Part shown: positions 1 through 8,363 of the stretch, one piece after another
Numbering within the stretch: the first letter of the stretch is position 1
Layout: every line of letters starts with the position of its first letter
NCBI GenBank assembly: GCA_037447655.1
Contig: JBBHKE010002776.1
Location: forward strand, 50,708-65,883
DNA length: 15,176 nucleotides
Reading direction: 5' to 3'
Source of the DNA: Zygnema cylindricum
Lineage: Eukaryota > Streptophyta > Zygnematophyceae > Zygnematales > Zygnemataceae
Position numbers and translations under genes: made by a program
The notes under the pieces: model-generated
The model's input: the letters and a program-made list of their open reading frames with translations, nothing else
What the model was told of the DNA's origin: nothing
Databases searched by the model: none

Positions 1-260
1 GAGGGAGAGAGAGGGGAGAGAGGGAAAGGGAGAGGGAGAGGGAGGAGAGAGGGGGGAGGGAGGGGAGTGGAAAGAGGAGAGGGAGAGGGAGAGAGAGGGA
101 AATGGAGGGAGGAGAGATGGAACGAGAGGGAGAGAGGGAGGAGAGAGGGAGAGAGAGAGTCAATTTTGCTAAATTATAGAGATGGAGAGAGAGAGGGGGT
201 CAGGGGTGGGGCGTCAGGGGTGGGGGAGCGAGAGAGGGAGAGAGAGGGCGGCCCAGTAGC
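1..260. repeat. GA-rich (GGGAGA-type) microsatellite
   Basis: Almost pure purine on the plus strand, dominated by GAGAGG and GGGAGA units, densest at 1-163 and resuming at 180-250 after a short interruption. Around 199-228 a GTCAGGGGTGGGG unit occurs twice. An open frame through it is only the Arg/Glu/Gly-rich by-product of the repeat. It begins at the window edge, so its true length is unknown. Confidence 0.9.
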
Positions 261-349
261 TGAATTTAGCGGATTCAATTGGTCCGATTCCATGGATCAT
301 GGAATTGAAATGGATTTCATATGGAGAAAATGGACAAAGGACATTTAGG

Positions 350-1022
350 TAGCGGAATGGTTTTTTCGGTTTTGGAAGATGGATTTGACTTTTTCAATGA
401 GGAAATTGGAAAAAAATTGTATAAAATAGTAAAAAAGAAGACCTTTTTTTTTGGAGAGGAGTGTTATGTGATTTTTGGAAATAAGGCGTCTTTTTTGTAA
501 AAAATTGGTAGGGAAAAAAAAAATGAAAGAAAAAAAGAAAAAAAATCTGTATCTATTATGATAAATAATGATGATGAATGTGAAGTTGAATGCTGTTTTG
601 ATTCATGGTTATTTTTTGGTTATTTATTATTATTCATTCATTTAATGGTTATTTATGGTCTAATTTGAATTTAAGGTTTTTTTAAATTTAAAGTTTAATT
701 TTAAAATTTACTTTTGATTCAATCAACTTTATAACTTTGATTTTAATTTAACTTTTCATTTTCATGTTATTCCGATTTTCATTTTCACCTTGATTTTTTT
801 TATTTTTTTTTTCCTTCGATTTCTTTACTTTCTTGGATCTTAATTCTGCTCTAATTTAACTTTAATTTTAAATTTCTTTTTTTAATTTTGCTTCTTTCTT
901 CCATATGGTTCATTCCGTAAACTCGAATCAATTAATAAATTAATTAATTAATTTTATAAATAAGTAAATTAATGAATAAATATACTATTTAAATGATCTC
1001 AACACTATATATTTATTTTAGA
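350..1022. other. AT-rich gene-free stretch
   Basis: No coding region, RNA gene or clear mobile element is seen. The sequence is rich in T runs and A runs. A simple ATTA/TTAA-type repeat lies at about 928-985. It is probably intergenic, between the microsatellite and the small inverted-repeat element that follows. Confidence 0.6.
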
Positions 1023-1026
1023 AATA

Positions 1027-1230
1027 CACCGCCCATCATAAATTAAAGTTGATCACATTTTTCTCTCGCGACTTTTTTTACCAAAAATCACAAAATCGTG
1101 TTAATAACACTATTTTAAGGTGATGGAATGGACCATAATTTGCCACGTCACCTTGCCATAAATTAACATTATATATCCGAGTTTTGCATTAACACTAACA
1201 AATCCTCAACACTAATAACGGTGGGCGGTG
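1027..1230. mobile_element. Small inverted-repeat element (MITE-like), CACCGCCCA termini, TA flanks
   Basis: The left end CACCGCCCA at 1027-1035 is matched by its reverse complement TGGGCGGTG at 1222-1230. Each end is bordered by TA (1025-1026 and 1231-1232), and the match continues one or two bases outward (AATA/TATT). Inside the first 9 bp the inverted repeat decays quickly. About 204 bp with no coding capacity fits a non-autonomous Tc1/mariner-type MITE with a TA target duplication. The terminal repeat is short, so chance cannot be excluded. Its CACCGC ends resemble those of the element interrupted by copia at 2189-8650. Confidence 0.5.
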
Positions 1231-1649
1231 TATTAATAATATTTGGTGCATTTGGTGAAAAATAGTCTTTAATAACTACCATACATGAATTATTGTGGAT
1301 CTCACCATGTATTGCCCATACTAATTCAATATATTGTTCATAAAAAAATCCGATTCTAGAATTGTTGCGATGAAAAATTGAACATTTGTGGCGATACAAT
1401 CTTGCATATTTCGCAAAAGATATCTTCGACACAATTCAATCTTCGGACTAAAAATAATACATAAATGTTTTTGAGAATGTCGGAAGCTTATTATTTTTGT
1501 TACTTTTTACTCATTTTTTTTTTCTTTTAGTTTTTTTTTTACAAAAGCATAAGGGCGTAAAAGAAAGTAGATAAACGGAGTCCACTCGTACAAAATAATT
1601 ATTTTGCATCCAAGCTCAATTTACATTGAGTAAAATTAGTTGAAATGCT

Positions 1650-1995
1650 CTACCTTCTTCCCCTCTTCTTTTCCCTCTTAACCTGTTCTCTACTCTCTCC
1701 CCCACTTCTCTACCCTCTCCCTCTATTCTCTACCCTCACCCCTGGCTCTCTCCTCTATCCTCTTCCCCGCCTCTTTCTCTCCCTCCCCCTCTCCCTCTCC
1801 CTCTCCCTGTCTCTGCCTCTCCCTCTCCCTCTACCCTCCCCCTCCCCCTCTCCCTCACCCTCCCTCTCTTCTCGACCCTCACCCTCCCCCTCCCTCTCTT
1901 CTCGACCCTCACCCTCCCCCTCTTTCTCTCCCTCTCCCACTTTCTGTCTCTCTCCCTCTCCCTCCCCCTCTCTCTCTCTCCCACTCCATTCCAAA
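1650..1995. repeat. CT-rich (TCTCCC-type) microsatellite with a perfect 30-bp duplication
   Basis: Nearly pure pyrimidine on the plus strand, made of CCCTCT and TCTCCC units. Within it, 1861-1890 and 1891-1920 are identical 30-bp tandem copies that include TTCTCGACCC. The tract has opposite strand polarity to the GA-rich tract at 1-260. Overlapping open frames on both strands are low-complexity artefacts (Ser/Pro/Leu-rich or Arg/Glu-rich). Confidence 0.9.
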
Positions 1996-2036
1996 CCGCT
2001 CTGAGTCGATTTGATCCAACATGAAGCCGAATTGAT

Positions 2037-2148
2037 CCGTACCGTACCATTCCGTACCGTAACATACCGTACCAAGCCGTACCGAGCCGTACCGAGCCGT
2101 ATCGAGCCGTACCGAACCGGACCGAACCGGACCGACCGAACCGGGCGG
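2037..2148. repeat. 10-bp minisatellite, CCGTACCGAG family
   Basis: Degenerate tandem units of CCGTACCGAG grade into CCGAACCGGA toward the right end. The clearest period-10 copies are at about 2077-2126. No function is apparent. It lies about 40 bp outside the left end of the CACCGC-terminated element. Confidence 0.8.
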
Positions 2149-2395
2149 AGTGCTACCGTATTATAGGCCTAGGCTCGAACGTACAGAACACCGCGAATCG
2201 TAATTAGAGTAAATTACTCTAATTTGGTCGCTCAAAATTTCGACTCTATCACATGAAATAGAGTAAATGATTCTAATTTTTTCATTATTCTATTTAAGGT
2301 AAAGTTTAATTAGCGTTTTTAATTATAATATAGGTTCGTTTTAAATAGTGTGGATTACGGACGACCTCCGACCGTGCAAAATTGTACTTTATTAA

Positions 2396-2400
2396 GTAAA
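2396..2400. repeat. Target-site duplication GTAAA, left copy
   Basis: GTAAA immediately precedes the TG start of the left LTR and is repeated directly after the right LTR at 8359-8363. Five base pairs is the normal copia integrase footprint. It fixes both outer borders of the retrotransposon. Confidence 0.9.
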
Positions 2401-2974
2401 TGTTACGATTCATTGAAAGAATCGTAAACACGCGGAATCAGTTTGATTTCGCGAAAGAAAACTGTACTTTCTAGAATATACTGAAAGTACAGTTACGTGT
2501 ATTTAGATAAAGTTCTAGTTGTTTCGCGAAATATATTTGTTGTTTCGTTTCGCGTCTAGATTGTCGTACGTCTAATTTAGTACGATAGTACTTCTAGCTT
2601 TGTCTAGTACTTTCGTCTTAGCTTGTCGTTTTGCTATGTTTCAGCCCTTAGTGAGAATTAGAGTGTTTCTAGTCTAATCTGCAGACAGGTGACATTTGGA
2701 GGCTTCTTGGCGGCGCTCGCTCACACGTGTCACGCCATGGGTGGTATTGTATTTAAGGGACACCATGACTGTGTGTTAATCAATCAATGAGAAATTGGAG
2801 GATTATATGGAGTAATAGAAGAGATAGAGAAGAAATTGTAATTTCAGTTTTTTTTATTAATATGAGAATTTTCTGAAATGTCTCTTCAATGTTGATGAAA
2901 TATTTTATATTCTGAATGCTTCTGCTGCTATAAGTGTTTGTTAGTGAGCTCAGAGTTTTTTATCCATCCTTTCA
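2401..2974 (+). repeat. 5' LTR of the copia element
   Basis: A 574-bp direct repeat starting TGTTACGATT and ending TTTCA, aligned without net length change to 7785-8358. It contains a TATA-like TATTTAAG at about 2750-2757 and a CACGTG (G-box type) core at 2724-2729. It also has two copies of the palindrome TTTCGCGAAA (2447-2456 and 2522-2531) and two hairpin-forming inverted repeats close to its start. These are candidate U3 promoter elements. Transcription from this LTR would read toward the polyprotein. Confidence 0.95.
2750..2757 (+). promoter_or_regulatory. Putative TATA-like element in the 5' LTR
   Basis: TATTTAAG lies about 350 bp into the 574-bp LTR, downstream of a CACGTG core, where a U3/R promoter would be expected. 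The identical sequence recurs in the 3' LTR at 8134-8141. No transcription data are available, and the start site is unknown. Confidence 0.35.
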
Positions 2975-2976
2975 TT

Positions 2977-2991
2977 TGGTATCGGAGCGGG
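2977..2991 (+). other. Primer-binding site, initiator-Met-tRNA type
   Basis: TGGTATCGGAGCGGG begins two bases after the 5' LTR. It resembles the TGGTATCAGAGC site of plant copia elements, which pairs with the 3' end of initiator methionine tRNA and primes minus-strand synthesis. One position (CGG for CAG) differs from the common plant form; this is either a mutation or a lineage variant of the tRNA. Confidence 0.8.
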
Positions 2992-3227
2992 TAGAGCTCC
3001 ATTGTGGTATCTCCTTGTCTAGTGTTGGTGCATGGGGGGAAAAAACAAAAATAAGTCCCCTTTCACTCCCTCCTCTTCCGCTACCCCCCGTTTCTAATTT
3101 TTGGGAAAATTTGCTGACTCCCGAGGATTCTCCTAAAGAAGAGAAAGAGTTCAGTTTAACCGGAGCCGCATTTGGGTCATCATTCCCCACGGATTCAGTT
3201 GATCAAAATAGAGGTGTCGGTGGCTCG

Positions 3228-4500
3228 ATGTCCGACAATCAAATGCGAGAGTATTTGGAGAATTTTATGCGTCGAATTGATGAAAAGTTCTCGGCCGTGG
3301 ATAGGAGGCTTGATGAATTAGCTCACGGTGAGCCGGATCCCGATCCGGATGGAGGAGATTCTGATGATAATGATGAGGAGGCAAAGAAAGTGAAAGAGAA
3401 GAGGAGGAAACTTAAGCTTGATGACGATTCCGGTTTAGAAGAAGATAGTCAAGGAGGAGTTGAAATGTTTTAGATGTCCGGAAAGACCGTCGTATTCAAT
3501 GGATCGAATTACCCTTCGTGGAAGAAATATATTCGAGCTCAATTGATTTTGAGAGGCATTTGGAAGGTCGTCAATGGAGAGGATAAAATGTCGGTTGGAG
3601 ATGCTAAAGCTCGTCGTTTGTGGAAGCGAAAGAATCTTGCGGCCATCACTGGATTAATGCAAACGTGTTCGATGTCCGTGCATGATCATTTCCTCACGCA
3701 TAGCACCGCACACGGATGTTGAAAGGCGTTGGAATCCCAATTTGAGAGGGGAATCCGAAACAAGGGGCAATATATGTTTTCCGATTTCATGCAATTTAAA
3801 ATGAAATCCAACGAATCTTTTGACGATGTCGTGAAGAGATTCAATATTATTGTGGAACAACTTCTTAACAATGGGAGAGTGATCACGGAGGAGGACAAAG
3901 TAACCGGATTTTTGAATGCATTACCGGATAAGTGGATCCACCTCAAGGAGATTTTACTTGCGAGGGAAAATACCACCTACGAGTTTATTGTGAATTATTT
4001 AAAGATGGCGGAAAGTTGAGCACGGGATCCTTGAATGTGACCGCTCCAGAATTCGCAGATTTGCATTATTTCCGTGGAAGAGGGGGTGGAAAAGGAGGAG
4101 GTACGAGAGGTCGTGGAAAATAGCTTGATAGGGGTGGAAATCTAAGATCTCGGTCCGCCCAAAATGATAGTAGCAACGTCTTGTGTTTCCGTTGCAACCG
4201 GCCCGGTCATTTTTCGGCTTCGTATCCGGAAAAAGAGAGAGAATGCTTCAATTGTGGGAAAGTAAGCCACACGAGCCAACAATGCTACTCTAAATTTAGT
4301 AGCGGAGGAGTAAGAGGCGGTCGCAGTTTTAGTAGTCGCGGTCGCGGACGTGATAGTGGTCCTGGTCGTGGACGCTATGGCGGTCATGGTGGAAGCCATG
4401 GAAATTTCGTTGACTTGGGAAATTACGAAGGAGGCGAAAGTGGACAAACGTTCACTCGTCTTCACCTCACTATTGATTCTTTAAGTGACGCACGCGATGA
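3228..4500 (+). pseudogene. gag: copia Gag: N-terminal helix, UBN2-type capsid, zinc knuckles (broken)
   Basis: Gag builds the virus-like particle and binds the genomic RNA. The first ATG after the primer site in the coding frame is at 3228. It opens an amphipathic, probably coiled-coil helix (about residues 1-35), then a very acidic and a basic segment, closed by TAG at 3471. The same frame continues at 3474 with the classical copia Gag start (FNGSNYPSWKKYI). A stop at 3720 replaces what is usually a tryptophan. The capsid-like region continues to 4016, where a one-base frame change occurs, and TAG follows at 4121. At 4184-4300 there are two CCHC knuckles. The second (CFNCGKVSHTSQQC) is intact; the first has Tyr for its last Cys. 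An Arg/Gly-rich tail follows. Not translatable as one protein under the standard code. Confidence 0.85.
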
Positions 4501-4852
4501 CGCACACGAAAAGGAATGGATTATTGACACGGGAGCAGCTCACCACGTGTGTACGGACGCTACACTTTTTGACGACATGCGCTCACTTACCGTACCAAAG
4601 CTAATCACGGTCGCAAGTGGACAAACTATTACGGTTGGTACCTTAGGTACCGTTCGATTGAATTTACCTACGTGGGACCGTTTTGGAAATGAAACGATAT
4701 CGAAAGCACGTTTATTGAACGTCCTATATATCCTGGACGGTTCAGTGAATCTATTAAGTGTACCTCAAATTGAGCGAGCCGGTGGGAGCGTAGTCGCTAG
4801 AGGTGATTCGGTGATTCGGCGATTCGCATATATCGCGCCGACGGCAAATTAA
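4501..4852 (+). pseudogene. copia aspartic protease region
   Basis: Retrotransposon protease cuts the Gag-Pol polyprotein in the particle. It is read in the same frame as the zinc knuckles. The active-site motif WIIDTGAAHHV is clear, with DTG at 4526-4534, followed by the LLNVLYI...NLLSVPQI segment typical of the end of copia protease. The catalytic residues are intact, and this domain itself has no internal stop until 4850. The frame then shifts by one base somewhere near 4815-4835, where reading moves to the frame that carries integrase. This is a domain of a broken polyprotein, not a separate gene. Confidence 0.88.
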
Positions 4853-5814
4853 TCGGCGAAGGCGAAGTCACCAATTCGATGCATAGTCGACTTTTATGGA
4901 GGCGACCAAGGAAGAATGCTTCTTTCTCGGGCATTCTAAGTCAAATTTCGGAATTAAAGGGAGATTTAACGTTATGGCGCCATCGGATGTGTCATACATC
5001 TGAAGGAAATTTGAGGAGAATGATAAAAACGACATGTGTAAGAGGATTAGATCTTACTACCGGTGAAAAATTAAATGGTTGCGATGGATGTAGCCAAGGA
5101 CGACAAATTCGGAAACCACATCCAACTAAGGATGTGAAATTTCAGGCTCAACATCCATTGGAGCTTGTACATGTCGATCTATGTGGACAAATTAAGCCGG
5201 AGAGCCTCGGAGGAAATCGATAAATTATGGTCATCGTTGATGATTATTCAAGATTTTCGTGGGTTCGATTATTGAAGAGGAAATCAGATGCTCTTGAAAC
5301 TTTTATTGAGTGGCATGCATTTGCCGAAAGACAACGCGTACGGAAATTGAAAGCCATCCGTTCGGATAATGGAGGCGAATTTATCGCATTCGAGAGGTAT
5401 TGTAAGGAGAAAGGAATTACCCAATAATTCACTTCACCTTATTCTCCGGGATTGAATGGAGTTGCCGAAAGGTAGAATAGGACCTTAAAAGAAACGGTGA
5501 GGGCGATGGTGCATTCGGTCGGTCAAAGTATCTCATTATGGGGAAATGCTATCCTCACGGCCAATTACATTTGTAATAGGAGACTTACTTCGGTTTCCGG
5601 TGATAAAACACCATTCGAATTACTTTATGGGCGAAAACCGACTCTCCATCATCTCCGAATTTGGGGATGTCATGCTACGGTATATGTCGATCAAGTGAAA
5701 AGGAAAGGGAAATTTGCGGCGAGAAGTTGGCCCAAAATTTTCGTGGGTTATAGTACAAAAGGAAATCTTTATCGTGTATTCGATCCGGTTCGTCGTATTG
5801 TGGAAGAATCCTGA
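4853..5814 (+). pseudogene. copia integrase: GAG-pre-integrase, DDE core, C-terminal part (broken)
   Basis: Integrase inserts the cDNA into the genome. A pre-integrase zinc segment lies around 4970-5100 (LWRHRMCHTS... CDGC). In the usual LWHxRxGH signature the first His is replaced by Arg and the Gly by Cys, so zinc binding is doubtful. The catalytic core follows: Asp at 5176 (HVDLCG), Asp at 5365 (SDNGGEF) and Glu at 5467 (NGVAER). I count 33 residues between the second Asp and the Glu, two fewer than the usual 35. Stops at 5221, 5425 and 5473 interrupt the core. The C-terminal part (WGCHATVYVD, KIFVGYS) runs to the stop at 5812. Confidence 0.88.
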
Positions 5815-6421
5815 AATGTTAATTTTCATGAAGACTTATAATCGGTTATTGAGAAATCGGCGGAATTGAAGAAGAATCTTGATTTCTATGAGGTAGACAA
5901 TGTTACCAATTTCCCGGAAATTGAGGACTCGGATTCGGATGAGGAGCCGGAATCCATTGTCAACATCAAGAAGGGAAAATCGAATGTCGATTCGAGTTCG
6001 GAGAAATTGGACATTGACATTGATGTTCGGAGTAATGTGAGCCGAAATTCCAAAATGTCAACGGAGAGTCAAAAATCTTCGAGTTCAAAATCTAATATGG
6101 ACGAGGAGGAGAAGATTGTGGAACAATCTCCGGTTTTTAGACGGAGTACACGAGAGAATAGAGGAAAGAAACCAAATCGGCTTTCTTATGACAAAATTGG
6201 TGGAGAGAATTCCCATTATTTTCGATGCAAAGGAGACGAAATTCCTTTTATAGCAACTAATGTGCGAGAATTTGGCCGGTGATCCTCAATCACACGCGGA
6301 GGCGATAAACTCGTGTGATTGGGAAACGAAGTGGAAGCCGGCATGGGAGAAAGAGTATAAGTCAATTGTGGAAAATCGAACATTTGAGGAAGTAAAATTA
6401 CTGGAAGGAAAGAAAGCGATT
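5815..6421 (+). pseudogene. copia Pol linker and start of the RT region (broken)
   Basis: This continues the integrase frame past stops at 5812 and 5839 into an acidic, Ser-rich linker (about 5866-6130). It then reaches an RSTRENRGKKPNRLSYD stretch, the usual spacer between integrase and RT in copia elements. The frame changes near 6280. From 6281 a second frame reads into the N-terminal RT lead-in (KPAWEKEYKSIVENRTFEEV). At about 6420 it jumps directly to the KYKARLV motif. The segment that normally carries the G-CKWVFK-type motif is missing, which suggests a deletion of roughly 50 bp. Confidence 0.75.
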
Positions 6422-7187
6422 GAAATACAAGGCTAGACTTGTTTATAAAGGATTTCAGCAAAGAGAGGGGGTAGATTATACAGAGACATATGCTCCCGTT
6501 GTGAAATTCGACCCTCTAAGTATGATTATGGCGATTGCCGCTGCAAGGAAGAAACACGTTCATCAAATGGACGTGGAGACCGCGTTTTTGAATGGAGAGC
6601 TAGAAGAAGAGGTTTACATGAAGATACCTGAAGGTGTGACCTCATGAGAAGGAATGGTATGGCGTCTTCACAAATCGCTCTACGGGTTGAAGCAGGCGCC
6701 TCGCACTTGGTATCTACGCCTACACAAAGTTCTTTTGGACTTTGGTTTCACACGTACGATTTCGGATTCTGGAGTGTACGTAAAAGGACAAGGAAAAGAT
6801 CAAATTATATTTTCGGTTTACGTCGATGATTTCTTGATGACGTCGGATAGTTTGGAACGTATACGCGAATTGAAAGCGTACTTACGACAACATTTCAAAG
6901 TCACAGATCTTGGCGAAGTAAAATATATTTTGGGAATTGAAGTGATTCGTCATGAGAATGGTAATATAAAGTTAAGTCAAGCACAATATTGTAAGGAAGT
7001 ATTAACGCGATTTTCCATGCTTGATGCAAAACCAATTTCGACGCCTATGGACACGAAAAGTCAATTGCGAAAGTTCGAGGAAGAAGCGACGGTAGACGTA
7101 CCGTACCGCGAAGCGATTGGAAGTTTAATGTACCTAAGTGTTGGTACGCGGCCCGATATTTCGGCTGCCGTTTAAATTGTAAGTTGA
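6422..7187 (+). pseudogene. copia reverse transcriptase domain (broken)
   Basis: Reverse transcriptase copies the element RNA into cDNA. In one frame the plant copia motifs appear in order: KARLVYKGFQQREGVDYTET, MDVETAFLNGELEEEVYM, then KSLYGLKQAPRTWY. The catalytic YVDD follows at 6819-6830, and further on come LGEVKYILGIEV and PYREAIGSLMYLSVGTRPDI. The catalytic aspartates are present. A TGA at 6645 interrupts the palm, and TAA at 7173 and TGA at 7185 separate it from RNase H. The N-terminal strand motif is deleted (see 5815-6421). Confidence 0.93.
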
Positions 7188-7760
7188 TATTGCCAAGCGC
7201 CAAATAAATCACATTGGGAAGCAATCAAGCGTATATTTCGATACTTGGCGGGAACTATGGATATCGGTCTTGTATTCAAATCGAAAAGAGAATCATTGGA
7301 ATGCGTCGGATATTGCGACGCCGATTGGGGCGGAGATTTCGATTCGGGAAAATCAACGTCCGGTTATGCGTTTGTGTTTGGTGGAGTAGCAATTTCGTGG
7401 AGTTCGTGTTTGCAACCAACCGTGGCACTAAGTTCAACGGAGGCCGAGTATATGGCGGCGTGCCACGCAAGCAAAGCATCTATATGGATAAAAGAAATGT
7501 TATGCGAACTTGGATTTTTGATTGGATGCTTACAAATTTTTACGGATAGTATGAGTTCGATGGCACTTGTGAAAAATCCCGTTTTTCACAAACGCACTAA
7601 ACATATACGGATAAAGTGGCATTTTGTACGAGATTTGGTTGTGGCTAAAGAAGTGGAATTTTTGTATGTTTCGACACTTGAGGAAGCTGCCAAGATGCTT
7701 ACTAAGGCGGCGACGTTTGATGTGCTTTTAAGAGGAAGACCTAAATTAGGGTTGTTGTGA
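7188..7760 (+). pseudogene. copia RNase H domain and C-terminus
   Basis: RNase H removes the RNA strand after reverse transcription. In the same frame as RT, the sequence reads NKSHWEAIKRIFRYLAGT, then YCDADWGGD (first Asp), SSTEAEYMA (Glu), FTDSMSSM (Asp) and a KRTKHIRIKWHF segment. Where many copia elements have Asp after KHI, this copy has Arg. No stop interrupts this 573-nt part. It ends at a TGA (7758-7760) placed 12 nt before the polypurine tract, so this is the natural end of the polyprotein. Confidence 0.92.
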
Positions 7761-7772
7761 CGATTCTTCAAT

Positions 7773-7784
7773 GAAGAGGGGGAA
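7773..7784 (+). other. Polypurine tract
   Basis: GAAGAGGGGGAA directly abuts the TG of the 3' LTR. This is the RNase-H-resistant primer for plus-strand synthesis of the copia element. Its position sets the left border of the 3' LTR at 7785. Confidence 0.9.
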
Positions 7785-8358
7785 TGTTACGATTCATTGA
7801 AAGAATCGTACGCACGCAGAATCAGTTTGATTTCGCGAAAGAAAATTGTACTTTCTAAAATATACCGAAAGTACAGTTACGTGTATTTAGATAAAATTCT
7901 AGTTGTTTCGCGAAATATATTTGTTGTTTCGTTTCGCGTCTAGATTTATGTACGTCTAATTTAGTACGATAGTACTTCTAGCTTTGTCTAGTACTTTCGT
8001 CTTAGCTTGTCGTTTTGCTATGTTTCAGCCCTTAGTGAGAATTAGAGTGTTTCTAGTCTAATCTGCAGACAGGTGACATTTGGAGGCTTCTTGGCGGCGC
8101 TCGCTCACACGTGTCACGCCATGGGTGGTATTGTATTTAAGGGACACCATGACTGTGTGTTAATCAATCAATGAGAAATTGGAGGATTATATGGAGTAAT
8201 AGAAGAGATAGAGAAGAAATTGTAATTTCAGTTTTTTTTATTAATATGAGAATTTTCTGAAATGTCTCTTCAATGTTGATGTAATGTTTTATATTCTGAA
8301 TGCTTCTACTGCTATAAGTGTTTGTTAGTGAGCTCAGATTTTTTTATCGATCCTTTCT
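7785..8358 (+). repeat. 3' LTR of the copia element
   Basis: A 574-bp copy of 2401-2974 with about 16 substitutions by eye and no net indel. Differences cluster in the first 170 bp and the last 80 bp. The last base is T rather than A, so the usual TG..CA terminus is lost here. It carries the same CACGTG and TTTCGCGAAA motifs. It would supply the polyadenylation signal for the element transcript. Confidence 0.95.
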
Positions 8359-8363
8359 GTAAA
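8359..8363. repeat. Target-site duplication GTAAA, right copy
   Basis: Matches the GTAAA at 2396-2400 and confirms the right border of the copia element. Confidence 0.9.

Larger units (their letters stand above)
2401..8358 (+). mobile_element. Ty1/copia LTR retrotransposon, complete but decayed
   Basis: A 5,958-bp element on the plus strand: 574-bp LTRs, a primer-binding site at 2977, a polypurine tract at 7773-7784 and a GTAAA target duplication. Integrase lies before reverse transcriptase, which defines Ty1/copia rather than Ty3/gypsy. The polyprotein line carries stops at 3471, 3720, 4121, 5221, 5425, 5473, 5812, 5839, 6645, 7173 and 7185. It has frame changes near 4017, 4825 and 6280, plus a deletion near 6420, so it cannot make its own proteins by standard decoding. 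The LTRs differ at about 16 of 574 sites by eye (about 97% identity), so insertion was fairly recent. It sits inside the older CACCGC-ended element. Confidence 0.95.

Noticed and set aside
67-348. 93-codon open frame on the plus strand, Arg/Glu/Gly-rich
   Set aside because: It is translation of the GA microsatellite and shows no protein-like composition or motif.
1169-1432. 87-codon minus-strand frame
   Set aside because: It overlaps the end of the CACCGCCCA element, has no recognisable domain and lies in AT-rich sequence. Kept as noise, although it is not low-complexity.
1645-2075. Open frames on both strands, Ser/Pro/Leu-rich or Arg/Glu-rich
   Set aside because: Products of the CT microsatellite; both strands are open only because the repeat lacks stop words.
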